Source: Elusimicrobiota bacterium (lineage in GTDB: Bacteria > Elusimicrobiota > Elusimicrobia > UBA1565). Taken from it: 64,000 nt of DNA. This document shows positions 7,162 through 16,025 of this stretch, in pieces. The notes beneath the pieces were generated by a model, which worked only from the letters and a program-made list of their open reading frames with translations, was not told where the DNA came from and did no database searches. Each line of letters starts with the position of its first letter. The stretch's first letter is position 1. Both the position numbers and the translations under genes were made by a program. The stretch is taken from positions 62,001 through 126,000 of the forward strand of contig JACPXC010000048.1 of assembly GCA_016196755.1 (NCBI GenBank), given 5' to 3'.

Positions 7162-9192
7162 ATGATCGAATACGCCTACCTGATCCCGCTCCTGCCCCTG
7201 GCAGCCTCGGCCCTCATCCTGTTCCTGGGCAAGGAGGGCGAGCACTCGAAGATGCCGTACCTGGGCCTCGCCGTCATGGGGGCCTGCCTCCTGGTCTCCA
7301 CCTGCATCTTCGCCGAGAGCCTGCTGGGCTCGGTCGACCTCCCCTACTACAAGACCATCCCCTGGTTCAACTTCGGCCAGTTCGAGATGACCTTGGGCGT
7401 GCTCATCGACGGCCCCGCGGCCACCCTGCTCTTCGTCGTCACCCTGGTGAGCTTCCTCGTCCAGCTCTACTCGCTGGGCTACATGCACGGCGAGAAGCGC
7501 CTCAAGCGCTACTACGCCTACCTCTCGCTGTTTACCGCCGCGATGCTGGGGCTCGTGGTCAGCTCCAACCTGCTCGTCCTCTTCGCCTGCTGGGAGCTGG
7601 TCGGCCTGGCCTCCTATCTCCTCATCGGCTTCTGGTTCGAGAAGCCGGGCCCGGCCTACGCCTCCAAGAAGGCGTTCATGACCACCAAGCTCGGCGACTG
7701 CGGCCTCTACGTCGGCCTGCTCCTGCTGTTCGCCTCGCAGGGCACATTCGACCTCCAGATGCTCCAGTACCGCGCCAGCCTCGGCCCGGAGTATTTCCCG
7801 CTCGAGATCGCCACCGCCGTCGGGCTCCTCTTCCTCTTCGGCGCGGCCGGCAAGTCCGCCCAGGTCCCGCTGTTTATCTGGCTGCCCGACGCGATGGAAG
7901 GCCCGACGCCGGTCTCGGCCCTCATCCACGCCGCCACCATGGTCGTGGCCGGCGTCTACCTCGTGGCCCGCACCTTCTTCATCTACCACGCGGCCCCGAT
8001 CGCCATGGGTGCCGTGGCCTGGACGGGGCTCATAACCGCCTTCATGGCGGCCACGATGGCGCTGACCGCCTACGACATCAAGCGCGTCCTGGCCTTCTCG
8101 ACGGTCAGCCAGCTCGGCTACATGATGCTGGGCCTGGGCGTGGGCGGCTACAACGCCGGCCTCTTCCACCTGACGACCCACGCCTTCTTCAAGGCCCTCC
8201 TGTTCCTCGGCGCCGGCTCGGTCATCCACGCGGTCCACTCCAACGACATGCGGGACATGGGCGAGCTGCGCCACAAGATGCCCGTGACGGCGATCACCGT
8301 CGGGATCGCCGTGATGGCCATCGCCGGCGTGCCGTTTCTCTCCGGCTGGTACTCGAAGGAGGCCATCCTCCACCACGTCTACGAGCACAATCCGTCGATG
8401 TGGGTCATCGCCATCATCACGGCGGGGATGACCGCCTTCTACATGTCGCGCATGTACTGGCGGGTGTTCTTCGGCAAGGCCGGCGACTCGCACAAGTGGG
8501 AGCACGCCCACGAGTCCCCGGCCACGATGACCGTCCCGCTCGGCGTCCTCGCCTTCCTCTCCCTGGTCTCCGGCGCGTTCCTCGAGAAGTCGGGCATGTT
8601 CCACACGCTCGTGAACGTCGACCGCCTCTTGGCCGCCCCGGGCAGCCCCGAGGCCGCCGGCCTCGGCACCGCCCACGCGGCGCCGGCCGCCGGGCACGGG
8701 CAGGCCGCCGCCGAGGCGCTGGCTCACCACGCCCCCGCTTGGCTCCTGCCCGGCGCGGCCGTCCTGATGGCCTTCGGCGGCATCCTGCTGGCCTGGAAGC
8801 TCTACGGGGACGGCGACCACAAGCTCGCCGCGGCGATCCGGGAGCGATTCTCCTGGGTGGCCGACATCCTCGAGGCGCGCTATCGCTTCGACGACTTCTT
8901 CCTGTGGCTCGTAGACCTCTCCGACCGGCTGGCCGGCGCGCTGTTCTGGTTCGACGCGCAGATCATCGACAAGATCTTCATCGACGGCTGGGCCGCGGTG
9001 ACCCGCGCCCTGGCCTGGGTCAGCGACTTCTTCGATTTCCGGTTCGTCGACGGCGCCGTGGACGGCGTGGGCCTCATCACCCAGGACGGCGGCCGCGCCC
9101 TGCGCAAGCTGGTCCGCGGCCAGACCCAGGAGTACCTGATGTACGCCGCGCTCTCCGTCGCCGTTCTGACCGTCTTCGTCATCACGAGGTAA
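7162..9192 (+). CDS. nuoL: NADH-quinone oxidoreductase subunit L
   Basis: NuoL is the most distal antiporter-like pump subunit, 676 residues. The Proton_antipo_M core is clear: FACWELVGLASYLLIGFW (key Glu), KSAQVPLFIWLPDAMEGPTPVSALIHAATMV and KRVLAFSTVSQLGYMMLGLG. The C-terminal part contains a His/Ala-rich loop (about residues 498-525), then a helical segment corresponding to the lateral helix and the final anchor. Spacing to nuoK is 1 nt and to nuoM 4 nt. Confidence 0.96.
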   Translation: MIEYAYLIPLLPLAASALILFLGKEGEHSKMPYLGLAVMGACLLVSTCIFAESLLGSVDLPYYKTIPWFNFGQFEMTLGVLIDGPAATLLFVVTLVSFLVQLYSLGYMHGEKRLKRYYAYLSLFTAAMLGLVVSSNLLVLFACWELVGLASYLLIGFWFEKPGPAYASKKAFMTTKLGDCGLYVGLLLLFASQGTFDLQMLQYRASLGPEYFPLEIATAVGLLFLFGAAGKSAQVPLFIWLPDAMEGPTPVSALIHAATMVVAGVYLVARTFFIYHAAPIAMGAVAWTGLITAFMAATMALTAYDIKRVLAFSTVSQLGYMMLGLGVGGYNAGLFHLTTHAFFKALLFLGAGSVIHAVHSNDMRDMGELRHKMPVTAITVGIAVMAIAGVPFLSGWYSKEAILHHVYEHNPSMWVIAIITAGMTAFYMSRMYWRVFFGKAGDSHKWEHAHESPATMTVPLGVLAFLSLVSGAFLEKSGMFHTLVNVDRLLAAPGSPEAAGLGTAHAAPAAGHGQAAAEALAHHAPAWLLPGAAVLMAFGGILLAWKLYGDGDHKLAAAIRERFSWVADILEARYRFDDFFLWLVDLSDRLAGALFWFDAQIIDKIFIDGWAAVTRALAWVSDFFDFRFVDGAVDGVGLITQDGGRALRKLVRGQTQEYLMYAALSVAVLTVFVITR

Positions 9193-9196
9193 CCCG

Positions 9197-10693
9197 ATGG
9201 GCATCCTTTCCCTGACCACCTTCATCCCGCTCCTGGGGGCGCTGATCGTCCTCTTGATCCCCAAGGGCCAGGTGAAGCTGATCCGCGGCGCCGCCGTCCT
9301 GACCACCCTGGCCGCCCTGGCCGCCTCGCTCTGCGCGCTCAACGCGTTCGACCCGGGCACCATCGCGATGGACGGCCTGCCGATGCAGTTCATGGAGAAG
9401 TACGACTGGATCCCGACCTTCAACATCCACTACCAGATGGGCGCCGACGGCCTCTCCCTGCCGCTGATCGTCCTGACCACCTTCCTGTGTTTTCTCGCCG
9501 CGGTGTACTCGACCTCGATCACCGAGCGGGTCAAGGAGTTCTTCTTCTGGTATCTCCTGCTCGAGGTCGGCATGCTGGGCGTGTTCTGCGCCCTCGACAT
9601 GTTCCTCTTCTACATGTTCTGGGAGCTGACCCTGGTGCCGATGTATTTCCTGATCGGGGTCTGGGGCGGCCCGAAGAAGGAGTTCGCGGCCATCAAGTTC
9701 TTCCTGTTCACGCTGTTCGGCTCGGTGTTCATGCTGCTGGGCATACTCGCGCTCTACTTCCAGTCCAACCCGCACACCTTCGACATGCTCGAGCTCATGA
9801 AGGCGACGGGGGGCTTCAGCCGGGAGTTCCAGATCATCGTCTTCATGGCCTTCTACCTGGGCCTGGCGGTGAAGGTCCCGGCCTTCCCGTTCCACACCTG
9901 GCTGCCGCTGGCCCACGTCGAAGCACCCACCCCGGTCTCGGTCATCCTTGCCGGCATCCTGCTCAAGATGGGCGTCTACGGCCTCCTGCGGATCTCGTAC
10001 TCGATCCTGCCGGCGGGCTACGAGTGGTTCCTGCCCTACCTGATCGTCATCGCCTTCATCAACATCGTCTACGGCGCGCTCTGCGCGATGGCCCAGACGG
10101 ACATGAAGAAGATGGTGGCCTACTCCTCGGTCAACCACATGGGCTACTGCCTGCTCGGCATGGCCGCGGTCTCCTCGACGGGCTTCAACGGCGCGGTCCT
10201 GCAGATGATCAACCACGGCATCATCACCGCCGCGCTGTTCTTCCTGGTCGGCGTCATCTACGACCGGGCCCACACCCGCGACATCACCGCCTTCGGCGGC
10301 CTCGGCGCGCGCGTGCCGGTCTACGCCGGGCTCATGGCGATGACCTGCTTCGCCTCCCTGGGCCTGCCCGGCCTGGCGGGCTTCATCTCCGAGTTCCTGT
10401 GCTTCCTCGGCGCCTTCCCGGCCTGGAAGCTCTACACCGTGCTCTCGGTGTCCGGCATCCTGGTCACCGCGGCGTTCTTCCTGCGCATGCTCCAGAAGGT
10501 CTTCCTCGGCCCCTTCAACGAGAAGTGGAAGGACTTGCCCGATATGAACCTGCGCGAGCTCGTCGCCGTGGCGCCGCTGGCCGGCCTCATGCTGCTCTTC
10601 GGCATCTGGCCGCGCCTGGTCCTCGACATCATGAACCCCACCCTGACGGTCATGGCCAAGATGTTCCCGGGGATGTTCGCGATCGTGCGCTGA
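9197..10693 (+). CDS. nuoM: NADH-quinone oxidoreductase subunit M
   Basis: NuoM is the second antiporter-like subunit, 498 residues with about 14 hydrophobic segments. It shows FYMFWELTLVPMYFLIGVWGG with the pump glutamate, KVPAFPFHTWLPLAHVEAPTPVSVILAG and KKMVAYSSVNHMGYCLLG. The length and motifs are normal. It sits 1 nt before nuoN, so the membrane arm genes are tightly coupled. Confidence 0.96.
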   Translation: MGILSLTTFIPLLGALIVLLIPKGQVKLIRGAAVLTTLAALAASLCALNAFDPGTIAMDGLPMQFMEKYDWIPTFNIHYQMGADGLSLPLIVLTTFLCFLAAVYSTSITERVKEFFFWYLLLEVGMLGVFCALDMFLFYMFWELTLVPMYFLIGVWGGPKKEFAAIKFFLFTLFGSVFMLLGILALYFQSNPHTFDMLELMKATGGFSREFQIIVFMAFYLGLAVKVPAFPFHTWLPLAHVEAPTPVSVILAGILLKMGVYGLLRISYSILPAGYEWFLPYLIVIAFINIVYGALCAMAQTDMKKMVAYSSVNHMGYCLLGMAAVSSTGFNGAVLQMINHGIITAALFFLVGVIYDRAHTRDITAFGGLGARVPVYAGLMAMTCFASLGLPGLAGFISEFLCFLGAFPAWKLYTVLSVSGILVTAAFFLRMLQKVFLGPFNEKWKDLPDMNLRELVAVAPLAGLMLLFGIWPRLVLDIMNPTLTVMAKMFPGMFAIVR

Positions 10694-10694
10694 C

Positions 10695-12140
10695 ATGGAC
10701 GGGTTGAAGCTCCTCCTGCCCGAGTTCGGCCTGAGCCTGATGGCGCTGGGGCTCATGGTCTGCGACCTGTTCTTCGACCGGCGGGCCGGCAAGGCCCTGC
10801 TGGCCCTGGGATTTGTGGCGGCCGGCGTCGCGCTGGGCAGCCTCGGCCTCGCCTACAACGCGCCGGAGGCCTACAGCGGCCTGGGCACGCTCTGGGCCGT
10901 CGACCCGATGAGCCTGTTCTTCAAGGCCGTGATCCTCGCCACGACGACGTTCGTCCTGATGCTCTCGATCGACTACAAGCCCGCCGCCGAGCTGCGCCAT
11001 CCCGGCTCGTTTACGGCCCTGGTCCTCTTCTCCGCGGTCGGGATGATGCTCCTGGTCTCGGCCACCGACCTCCTGCTCATCTTCCTCTCGCTCGAGCTGG
11101 TCTCGATCTGCTCCTTCATCCTGGTCGGCTTCGAGCGCCGCGACCTCAAGTCCTCCGAGGGCGCGATCAAGTACTTCCTCTTCGGCTCGTTCTCGTCGGC
11201 GATCTTCATCTACGGCATCTCCTTCCTCTACGGCGCGCTGGGCTCGACGAGCCTGCTCGACCTGCGCCCGCTGCTGGGGGAGGGGCCGGCCCTCATGTTC
11301 ATGGTCGGCTGCATCCTCCTCTTGGTGGGCTTCGGCTTCAAGGTCTCGATGGTGCCGTTCCACTTCTGGGTCCCCGACGCCTACGAGGGCGCCCCGATCC
11401 CGGTCACCACCTTCCTCTCGATCGCCCCCAAGGCCGCGGCCCTGGGCGTCATGGTCCGGGTGTTCAACCACCTGATCCCGCACTCCCAGCTCGAGCTGAC
11501 GGGCCTGTTCTCGCTCTTGGCCGTCCTGACGATGACGGTGGGCAACCTCACGGCGCTGTTTCAGACCAACATCAAGCGCCTGCTGGCCTACTCCTCGATC
11601 GCCCAGGCCGGCTACATGCTCATCGGATTCGTCACCGCCGACGCCATGGGCCGCGAGGGCCTGATCCTCTACACCTTCGTCTACGTGTTCATGAACCTGG
11701 GCGCCTTCGCCGTGGCCCTGACCCTCGGCAACGAGGAAGGCTACGAGCTGGAGGCCTTCGACGGCCTCTCCCAGCGCAACCTCGGACTGGCCCTGCTGAT
11801 GACCTTCTTCATGCTCTCGCTGGCCGGCATCCCGCCCCTGGCGGGGTTCATCGCCAAGTTCACGCTGTTTGCCGCTGCGGTCAAGACCGGCCACGTCTGG
11901 CTGGCGGTGGCCGCGGTGCTCAACAGCGTGATCTCGGTCTACTACTACATGTCGGTGGTCTACCACATGTTCTTCAAGCAGGCCCGCACCCACGAGCCCG
12001 CCCCGACCCGCCTCTTCGTCACCGGCACCCTCGCCGTGGCGGCGGTCGGCGTGCTCTTCATCGGGCTCTACCCCGAGCCCTTCCTCGCCGTGGCACATCT
12101 CTCGGCCGAATTCCTGCCCTCCGCCGCCGCTCTCCCCTAG
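10695..12140 (+). CDS. nuoN: NADH-quinone oxidoreductase subunit N
   Basis: NuoN is the third antiporter-like subunit, 481 residues, and closes the nuo gene set. Motifs are IFLSLELVSICSFILVGF, GFKVSMVPFHFWVPDAYEGAPIPVTTFLS and KRLLAYSSIAQAGYMLIG. The next gene starts at GTG overlapping this stop by one base, so the secreted protein downstream may be co-transcribed with complex I. Confidence 0.96.
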   Translation: MDGLKLLLPEFGLSLMALGLMVCDLFFDRRAGKALLALGFVAAGVALGSLGLAYNAPEAYSGLGTLWAVDPMSLFFKAVILATTTFVLMLSIDYKPAAELRHPGSFTALVLFSAVGMMLLVSATDLLLIFLSLELVSICSFILVGFERRDLKSSEGAIKYFLFGSFSSAIFIYGISFLYGALGSTSLLDLRPLLGEGPALMFMVGCILLLVGFGFKVSMVPFHFWVPDAYEGAPIPVTTFLSIAPKAAALGVMVRVFNHLIPHSQLELTGLFSLLAVLTMTVGNLTALFQTNIKRLLAYSSIAQAGYMLIGFVTADAMGREGLILYTFVYVFMNLGAFAVALTLGNEEGYELEAFDGLSQRNLGLALLMTFFMLSLAGIPPLAGFIAKFTLFAAAVKTGHVWLAVAAVLNSVISVYYYMSVVYHMFFKQARTHEPAPTRLFVTGTLAVAAVGVLFIGLYPEPFLAVAHLSAEFLPSAAALP

Positions 12141-13348
12141 TGCGCGCCGCCGCGCTGGCCGCGGCGCTCCTGTGCGCGGCCGGACCCGCCCGCGCCGACC
12201 TCTCCTTCGTCCAGGTCACCCAGGCCCAGTCCAGCGCCGGGGCCGACGGCCTCTTCGGCAAGACCTGGGTGGAGGTCCGAGGGCGGAAGATGCGCCTGGT
12301 CTCGGGCTACGCGCGCAAGATGCCGGCCAAGGGCGGGGCGCCTGACCCGAGGCGGCGGGTCCAGATCCTCGACGCGGCCGCGCGCACCCGGACCGTCATC
12401 GACCCGGCCCGGCGCGCCTACGCGGTGGGCGCGCTCGGTCCGCCCGACTACGGGCACGGCCTCGAGACCGCGCTCAAGCGCGGCGCGCCGGCGCGCCGCA
12501 TCGTGCGCCACGAGTTCAAGCTCACCAAGCGCCCGGGCACGCGGACCCTGCTCGGCGCGGAATGCGAGCGCTGGCAGTTGACCCTGACCCTGCGCCTGCT
12601 GAGCCTCAACGGCCGCGAGGAGGCCGCGCGCATGGACCAGAGCCTCTGGGTAGCCCCGCTCTCCGGCGACATGGCCAAGTCGCTCATGGAGCTCATCGCC
12701 TTCGACAACGCCTATCGGGAGGCCGCCGGGGGGGAGCTCTCCCCGCTCGACCACGAACGCTACCAGGTCCGCGAGGCCGCCGCCTACCTCGAGGTCCCGG
12801 AGGCGGAGCTGGCCAAGGTCGTCGGCCAGGTCCGCGAACGCTTGCGCGAACTGCCGAGCTATCCCGCGGCCTCTTCGGTGTCATGGTGGCGCGACGAGGG
12901 GCCGACCGTGCGGCCTTCTGAGCCGGCCCCGACCCCAAAGGCGGAACGCCGGCCGGCACCCAAGCCCCGGCTCGTGAAGCGGATGTCCAAGCCGTCGTTT
13001 AGGGTCCTCGATTGGCGCCGCGAGGAGCGGCGCATCAACGGCATGTACGAGCGGACCCGCACCGAGTTCGGGGAGTTCCCGCTGGGGGGGCTCGACGGGG
13101 GGGCGGAGAAGCCCCGGCTCGCCTATCAGGCCCGGCCGGTCTATCCGCGCTTCGAGGAGGAGCTCCGGGCCATCCTCAAGGAGCTCATCTCGGCGGTGGA
13201 GGCAGAGGAGGCCGCGCAGGCGCGCGCCCGGGGGCCCTTCTTCGAGGTCTACGCCGAGCTGCACGGCCTCGAGAACACGGCCACGGTCTCCGAGGCCCAT
13301 TTCACCCCGCCGGCGAAGTACCGCAAGATCGACGCTCCCAGACCTTGA
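12140..13348 (+). CDS. Secreted protein of unknown function, DUF4412-like N-terminal half
   Basis: The gene starts at GTG sharing one base with the nuoN stop. A signal peptide is clear (MRAAALAAALLCAAGPARA, cleavage before DLSF). Residues ~25-200 resemble LolA/DUF4412-like folds by pattern: a stretch WVEVRGRKMRLVSGYARK, then a TRTVIDPARRAYAVG strand, then ECERWQLTLTLR. The rest is Pro- and Arg-rich with a charged helical C-terminus. I do not recognise a catalytic motif. Its location after the membrane arm of complex I may be incidental. The product is likely periplasmic. Confidence 0.7.
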   Translation: MRAAALAAALLCAAGPARADLSFVQVTQAQSSAGADGLFGKTWVEVRGRKMRLVSGYARKMPAKGGAPDPRRRVQILDAAARTRTVIDPARRAYAVGALGPPDYGHGLETALKRGAPARRIVRHEFKLTKRPGTRTLLGAECERWQLTLTLRLLSLNGREEAARMDQSLWVAPLSGDMAKSLMELIAFDNAYREAAGGELSPLDHERYQVREAAAYLEVPEAELAKVVGQVRERLRELPSYPAASSVSWWRDEGPTVRPSEPAPTPKAERRPAPKPRLVKRMSKPSFRVLDWRREERRINGMYERTRTEFGEFPLGGLDGGAEKPRLAYQARPVYPRFEEELRAILKELISAVEAEEAAQARARGPFFEVYAELHGLENTATVSEAHFTPPAKYRKIDAPRP

Positions 13349-13378
13349 ATTGAGGAGGGCGCGGCACAATAATCAGGC

Positions 13379-15430
13379 GTGCCCCTCTGGACCCTGTGCG
13401 CCCTGCTGTCCGCCCGCCCCGCAGCCGCCGCCAAGGTGGTCGAGGCGCCCCCGATCCAAACCTCCGTCAATCCTCGCGGCGCGCCCGTCGTCGTGCCCGC
13501 CGGGGCCCCCAGCCTCCAGGCCCCGAGCCTTCCGACGGCCGGCCTCTTCCCGACCGTGGTCAACGCGCCGTCGTTGACTCCGTCGGCCGCGGCACGCCCT
13601 CAACAAGCCGCCGCGGCAGTCCCGCAGCCCTCGCCGCAAGCCCTCCAGGCGGCCCCGCTGACGCCTAGCGCCGTGCCGGCCTTGCCCGCTGCAGAGGGCA
13701 AGGCCGGCTCGCTCGACGCCGCGGACTCCACCCCACAGCCCAAGAAGCCCGCCGCGCGCCGCCTCATCAGCGGAGCCAAAGCCACGGCGGAGGTCTTAGC
13801 CGGCGCGCCCCGCCTCCCCGGAGCCTACTTGCCGCAGACCCCGGCGCGGACGCAGGCCGGCCCCCCGAGGCCGATGAGCTCGCTGGCGCCCGCCGCGGCC
13901 GTCGATGCCGTCACCCTCCGCGCCCTGGCCCGGACCGACCGGCGGGAGAGCCGCGACTTCGTGCGGAAGGTCTACCGCGGACGCCTGCTCAAGGAGCTGG
14001 GGGGCACGTCCGAGGCCGCGACGGCCGTCGCCGCGGCCGAGGAGGCGGGAGTCGACCTCGAAACTTTCTTCGAGGGACGCGAGCGCTCCCTCAGCGAGGA
14101 GCGTCGCCGCGTGGAGGCCGCCCGCCCGCAGGAGCGCCGGTCGGCCCTCGCCGAGGAGTTGGCGCTAGCGACCCGCTCGCCCCGCAGGCGCCCCGCCGCC
14201 TCCAAGCCGTCCGGGCTCGGCCCAGGCGACGGCTCGGCGGCGGGGACTTCCGAGGACCTCGGCACCCTCGGCTACGTCTTGGAACAGCGCCGGCGCTACG
14301 CCGCGTCGGGACGCCACACCTTCAGCATCCGCCCCTACATCCAGCGCAAGTTCACGCCCAGCCTGCTCGCCTTCCTGGCCGCCCATCCGGACGTCGGGGT
14401 ACGCATCTACGCGGGTTCCGAGCAGGCCGGCCTCAGCGCGCTGGCCAAGGACGGCTTCACCGAGCGCATCGCGTTGGAAAGCACGCGCTGGACCAACTTT
14501 TCGAAAGTCCTAGCCCGCGACCCGGCCACGGGGAAGACCGCGCTAGCGCTCTTGGCCCCGGCGGGGCGCTCCTATAAACGCTCCCTCTCCGCCCACTTCC
14601 TCTATACCTACCCCGACGCCCCGCCGGGTTGGCCCCTGGACCCCGCGCGCATCCGGGTCTTCGACGCCGGGGCCCCCGCCGCCGTCGACTTCGCCGCCGT
14701 CTTGGCCGAGGAGGGCCTCGACCCCGACGTCGTCGTCATCGGAAATCCGGAACAGCTCCACGGCAAGGTGGCGGAGCTCGGGGCCGCCGGGGGCAAGCCC
14801 TGGATCGGCAGGGTCGGCGGGTTCCGGAGGCCGGAGCTGGCCGGCACGGTGTACGCCGTGGGGGAGCGCCGGGTCCTCTCCGTGAAGATCGACCCCTACC
14901 TGTACGGGGACCGCGCCGGAGAGCTGGTGCGGGCGGCGGCCGCGCGCTCGACCAAGCCGCGGACCATCATCTTCACCGGCACGGCCGGCTCGCTGGGGGG
15001 GGAGGTCGGCCTGCGCGACGTCGTCGTCCCGGGCTCCTTCGCGCGGACCGACGGGACGGTCGGCCGGCTGGTCTCCGGAGCGCGGAATCTGGCCCTGGAC
15101 CTGTTCCGCCGCCTCGGATTGGACCGCCTATCCGGCGTCCATCTCGACACCCCGCACGGCTCGGTGGACAGCATCCTCTTCGAGGACGCGGCTTGGCTGC
15201 GGAGCCACGGCGATGGGCCTTCGCCGCTGGAGACCGTCGAGGTCGAGGCCGCCGACGTGGCCGAGGCCGCGGCGGCCACCGGAAGCCGGTTCTACCTGTT
15301 CCTGCGCGTCTCCGACGTCCTCGATTCTCCCCAGGCGGACTACGCCAAGACCGACCTCGCCCCGCGCCCGCGGGGGGCGGCGGTGGACCGAGGCGAAGCG
15401 ATGCTCGAGATGATCCGGGAGAGCCTATAG
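13379..15430 (+). CDS. Secreted protein with nucleoside-phosphorylase-like C-terminal domain
   Basis: The 683-residue product starts at GTG. A signal-like N-terminus (LWTLCALLSARPAAAA) is followed by ~130 residues dominated by Ala and Pro, then a helical middle section. Residues ~530-680 resemble the purine nucleoside phosphorylase/MTAN superfamily: GTAGSLGGEVGLRDVVVPGS, then VEVEAADVAEAA at about 620 and LRVSDVLD at about 645. These match the glycine loop, the ribose-binding Glu region and the catalytic Asp of that superfamily. Export of such a domain is unusual. Substrate and activity are unknown. Confidence 0.65.
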   Translation: MPLWTLCALLSARPAAAAKVVEAPPIQTSVNPRGAPVVVPAGAPSLQAPSLPTAGLFPTVVNAPSLTPSAAARPQQAAAAVPQPSPQALQAAPLTPSAVPALPAAEGKAGSLDAADSTPQPKKPAARRLISGAKATAEVLAGAPRLPGAYLPQTPARTQAGPPRPMSSLAPAAAVDAVTLRALARTDRRESRDFVRKVYRGRLLKELGGTSEAATAVAAAEEAGVDLETFFEGRERSLSEERRRVEAARPQERRSALAEELALATRSPRRRPAASKPSGLGPGDGSAAGTSEDLGTLGYVLEQRRRYAASGRHTFSIRPYIQRKFTPSLLAFLAAHPDVGVRIYAGSEQAGLSALAKDGFTERIALESTRWTNFSKVLARDPATGKTALALLAPAGRSYKRSLSAHFLYTYPDAPPGWPLDPARIRVFDAGAPAAVDFAAVLAEEGLDPDVVVIGNPEQLHGKVAELGAAGGKPWIGRVGGFRRPELAGTVYAVGERRVLSVKIDPYLYGDRAGELVRAAAARSTKPRTIIFTGTAGSLGGEVGLRDVVVPGSFARTDGTVGRLVSGARNLALDLFRRLGLDRLSGVHLDTPHGSVDSILFEDAAWLRSHGDGPSPLETVEVEAADVAEAAAATGSRFYLFLRVSDVLDSPQADYAKTDLAPRPRGAAVDRGEAMLEMIRESL

Positions 15431-15431
15431 C

Positions 15432-15495
15432 GGTGCCAGACATTGAGAACATTGAGAAGTTGAGAAACTTCTCAATGTTCTCAATGTCTGGCACC
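15432..15495. repeat. 64-bp near-perfect palindrome with GGTGCCAG/CTGGCACC ends
   Basis: Two 30-nt arms are exact reverse complements around a GAGA loop. The arms contain internal direct repeats of cattgagaa. The outer 8 nt match the ends of the 46-bp palindrome at 23599-23644, but the cores differ. It begins 1 nt after the stop of the secreted-protein gene, so it could also act as a terminator hairpin, although no T-run follows. Confidence 0.85.
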
Positions 15496-15511
15496 CAAGA
15501 GGAATCCCGCC

Positions 15512-15517
15512 TATAAT
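15512..15517 (+). promoter_or_regulatory. TATAAT -10 box 10 nt before a start codon
   Basis: A consensus -10 ends 10 nt before the ATG at 15528, so the transcript would start at or next to the start codon. No Shine-Dalgarno sequence fits between. No clear -35 is visible; the right arm of the palindrome occupies that position. Confidence 0.55.
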
Positions 15518-15527
15518 ATTGGACCCG

Positions 15528-16025
15528 ATGCCCCCTGAGACTGACAACCTGAAGCTCGAGGAGCTCTTCCAGGACGACCAGAAGGACCGCGAGCGGGTCT
15601 ACGAGACCTCCGCCGACGTCCAGAAGCTCTCCGAGCGCGACGCTTCCCGGCGCAAGCGCGTCAACGTGATGCTGGAGCTGGGCGAGGTGCGCACCAAAAA
15701 CGACCTCTACCACGCCGCCGTCATCTTCCAGCACGGCACGCAGGCCGCGGATTTCCTCGCCGCCCACCGGCTCTCCACGCTGGCCGCCATCCTCGGCCAC
15801 CGCACGGCGCGCTGGCTCCTGGCCGCCTCGCTCGACCGCTTCCTTATGACCATCGAGCGCGGGCAGGTCTACGGCAGCCAGTTCGAGTACAACCCGGTCG
15901 AGCGCCAGTACCAGCTCAAGCTGCCCGTCCAGGAGACTCTCCTGGTCTCCTTCGAGAAGGAGATGCTGGGCATCCCCTCCGTCAACGAGCGCCTGACCCA
16001 GCTCAACGCCCAGATCAATAAATGA
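15528..16025 (+). CDS. DUF6624-like cytoplasmic protein, function unknown
   Basis: The 165-residue protein has no signal peptide or membrane segment. The pattern AVIFQHGTQAADFLAAHRLSTLAAILGH, then LLAASLDRFLMTIERGQVYGSQF resembles the uncharacterised DUF6624 family (QHG, LDR and QxYGSQF blocks). Activity is unknown. ATG 15528 is preferred over the in-frame TTG at 15519 because the -10 box at 15512 would place the mRNA start at about 15524. The last codons overlap the next gene (ATGA). Confidence 0.6.
   Translation: MPPETDNLKLEELFQDDQKDRERVYETSADVQKLSERDASRRKRVNVMLELGEVRTKNDLYHAAVIFQHGTQAADFLAAHRLSTLAAILGHRTARWLLAASLDRFLMTIERGQVYGSQFEYNPVERQYQLKLPVQETLLVSFEKEMLGIPSVNERLTQLNAQINK

Noticed and set aside
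7150-10792. Long minus-strand open frames (758 and 536 codons) over nuoL and nuoM
   Set aside because: They are antisense to clear complex I genes and their translations are compositional mirrors rich in Arg, Glu, Gly and His.
15486-15495. CTGGCACC at palindrome ends as a sigma-54 -24 element
   Set aside because: TGGCAC matches the -24 box, but no TTGCW -12 element follows at the right spacing at 15432-15495 or at 23599-23644, so the resemblance is probably chance.
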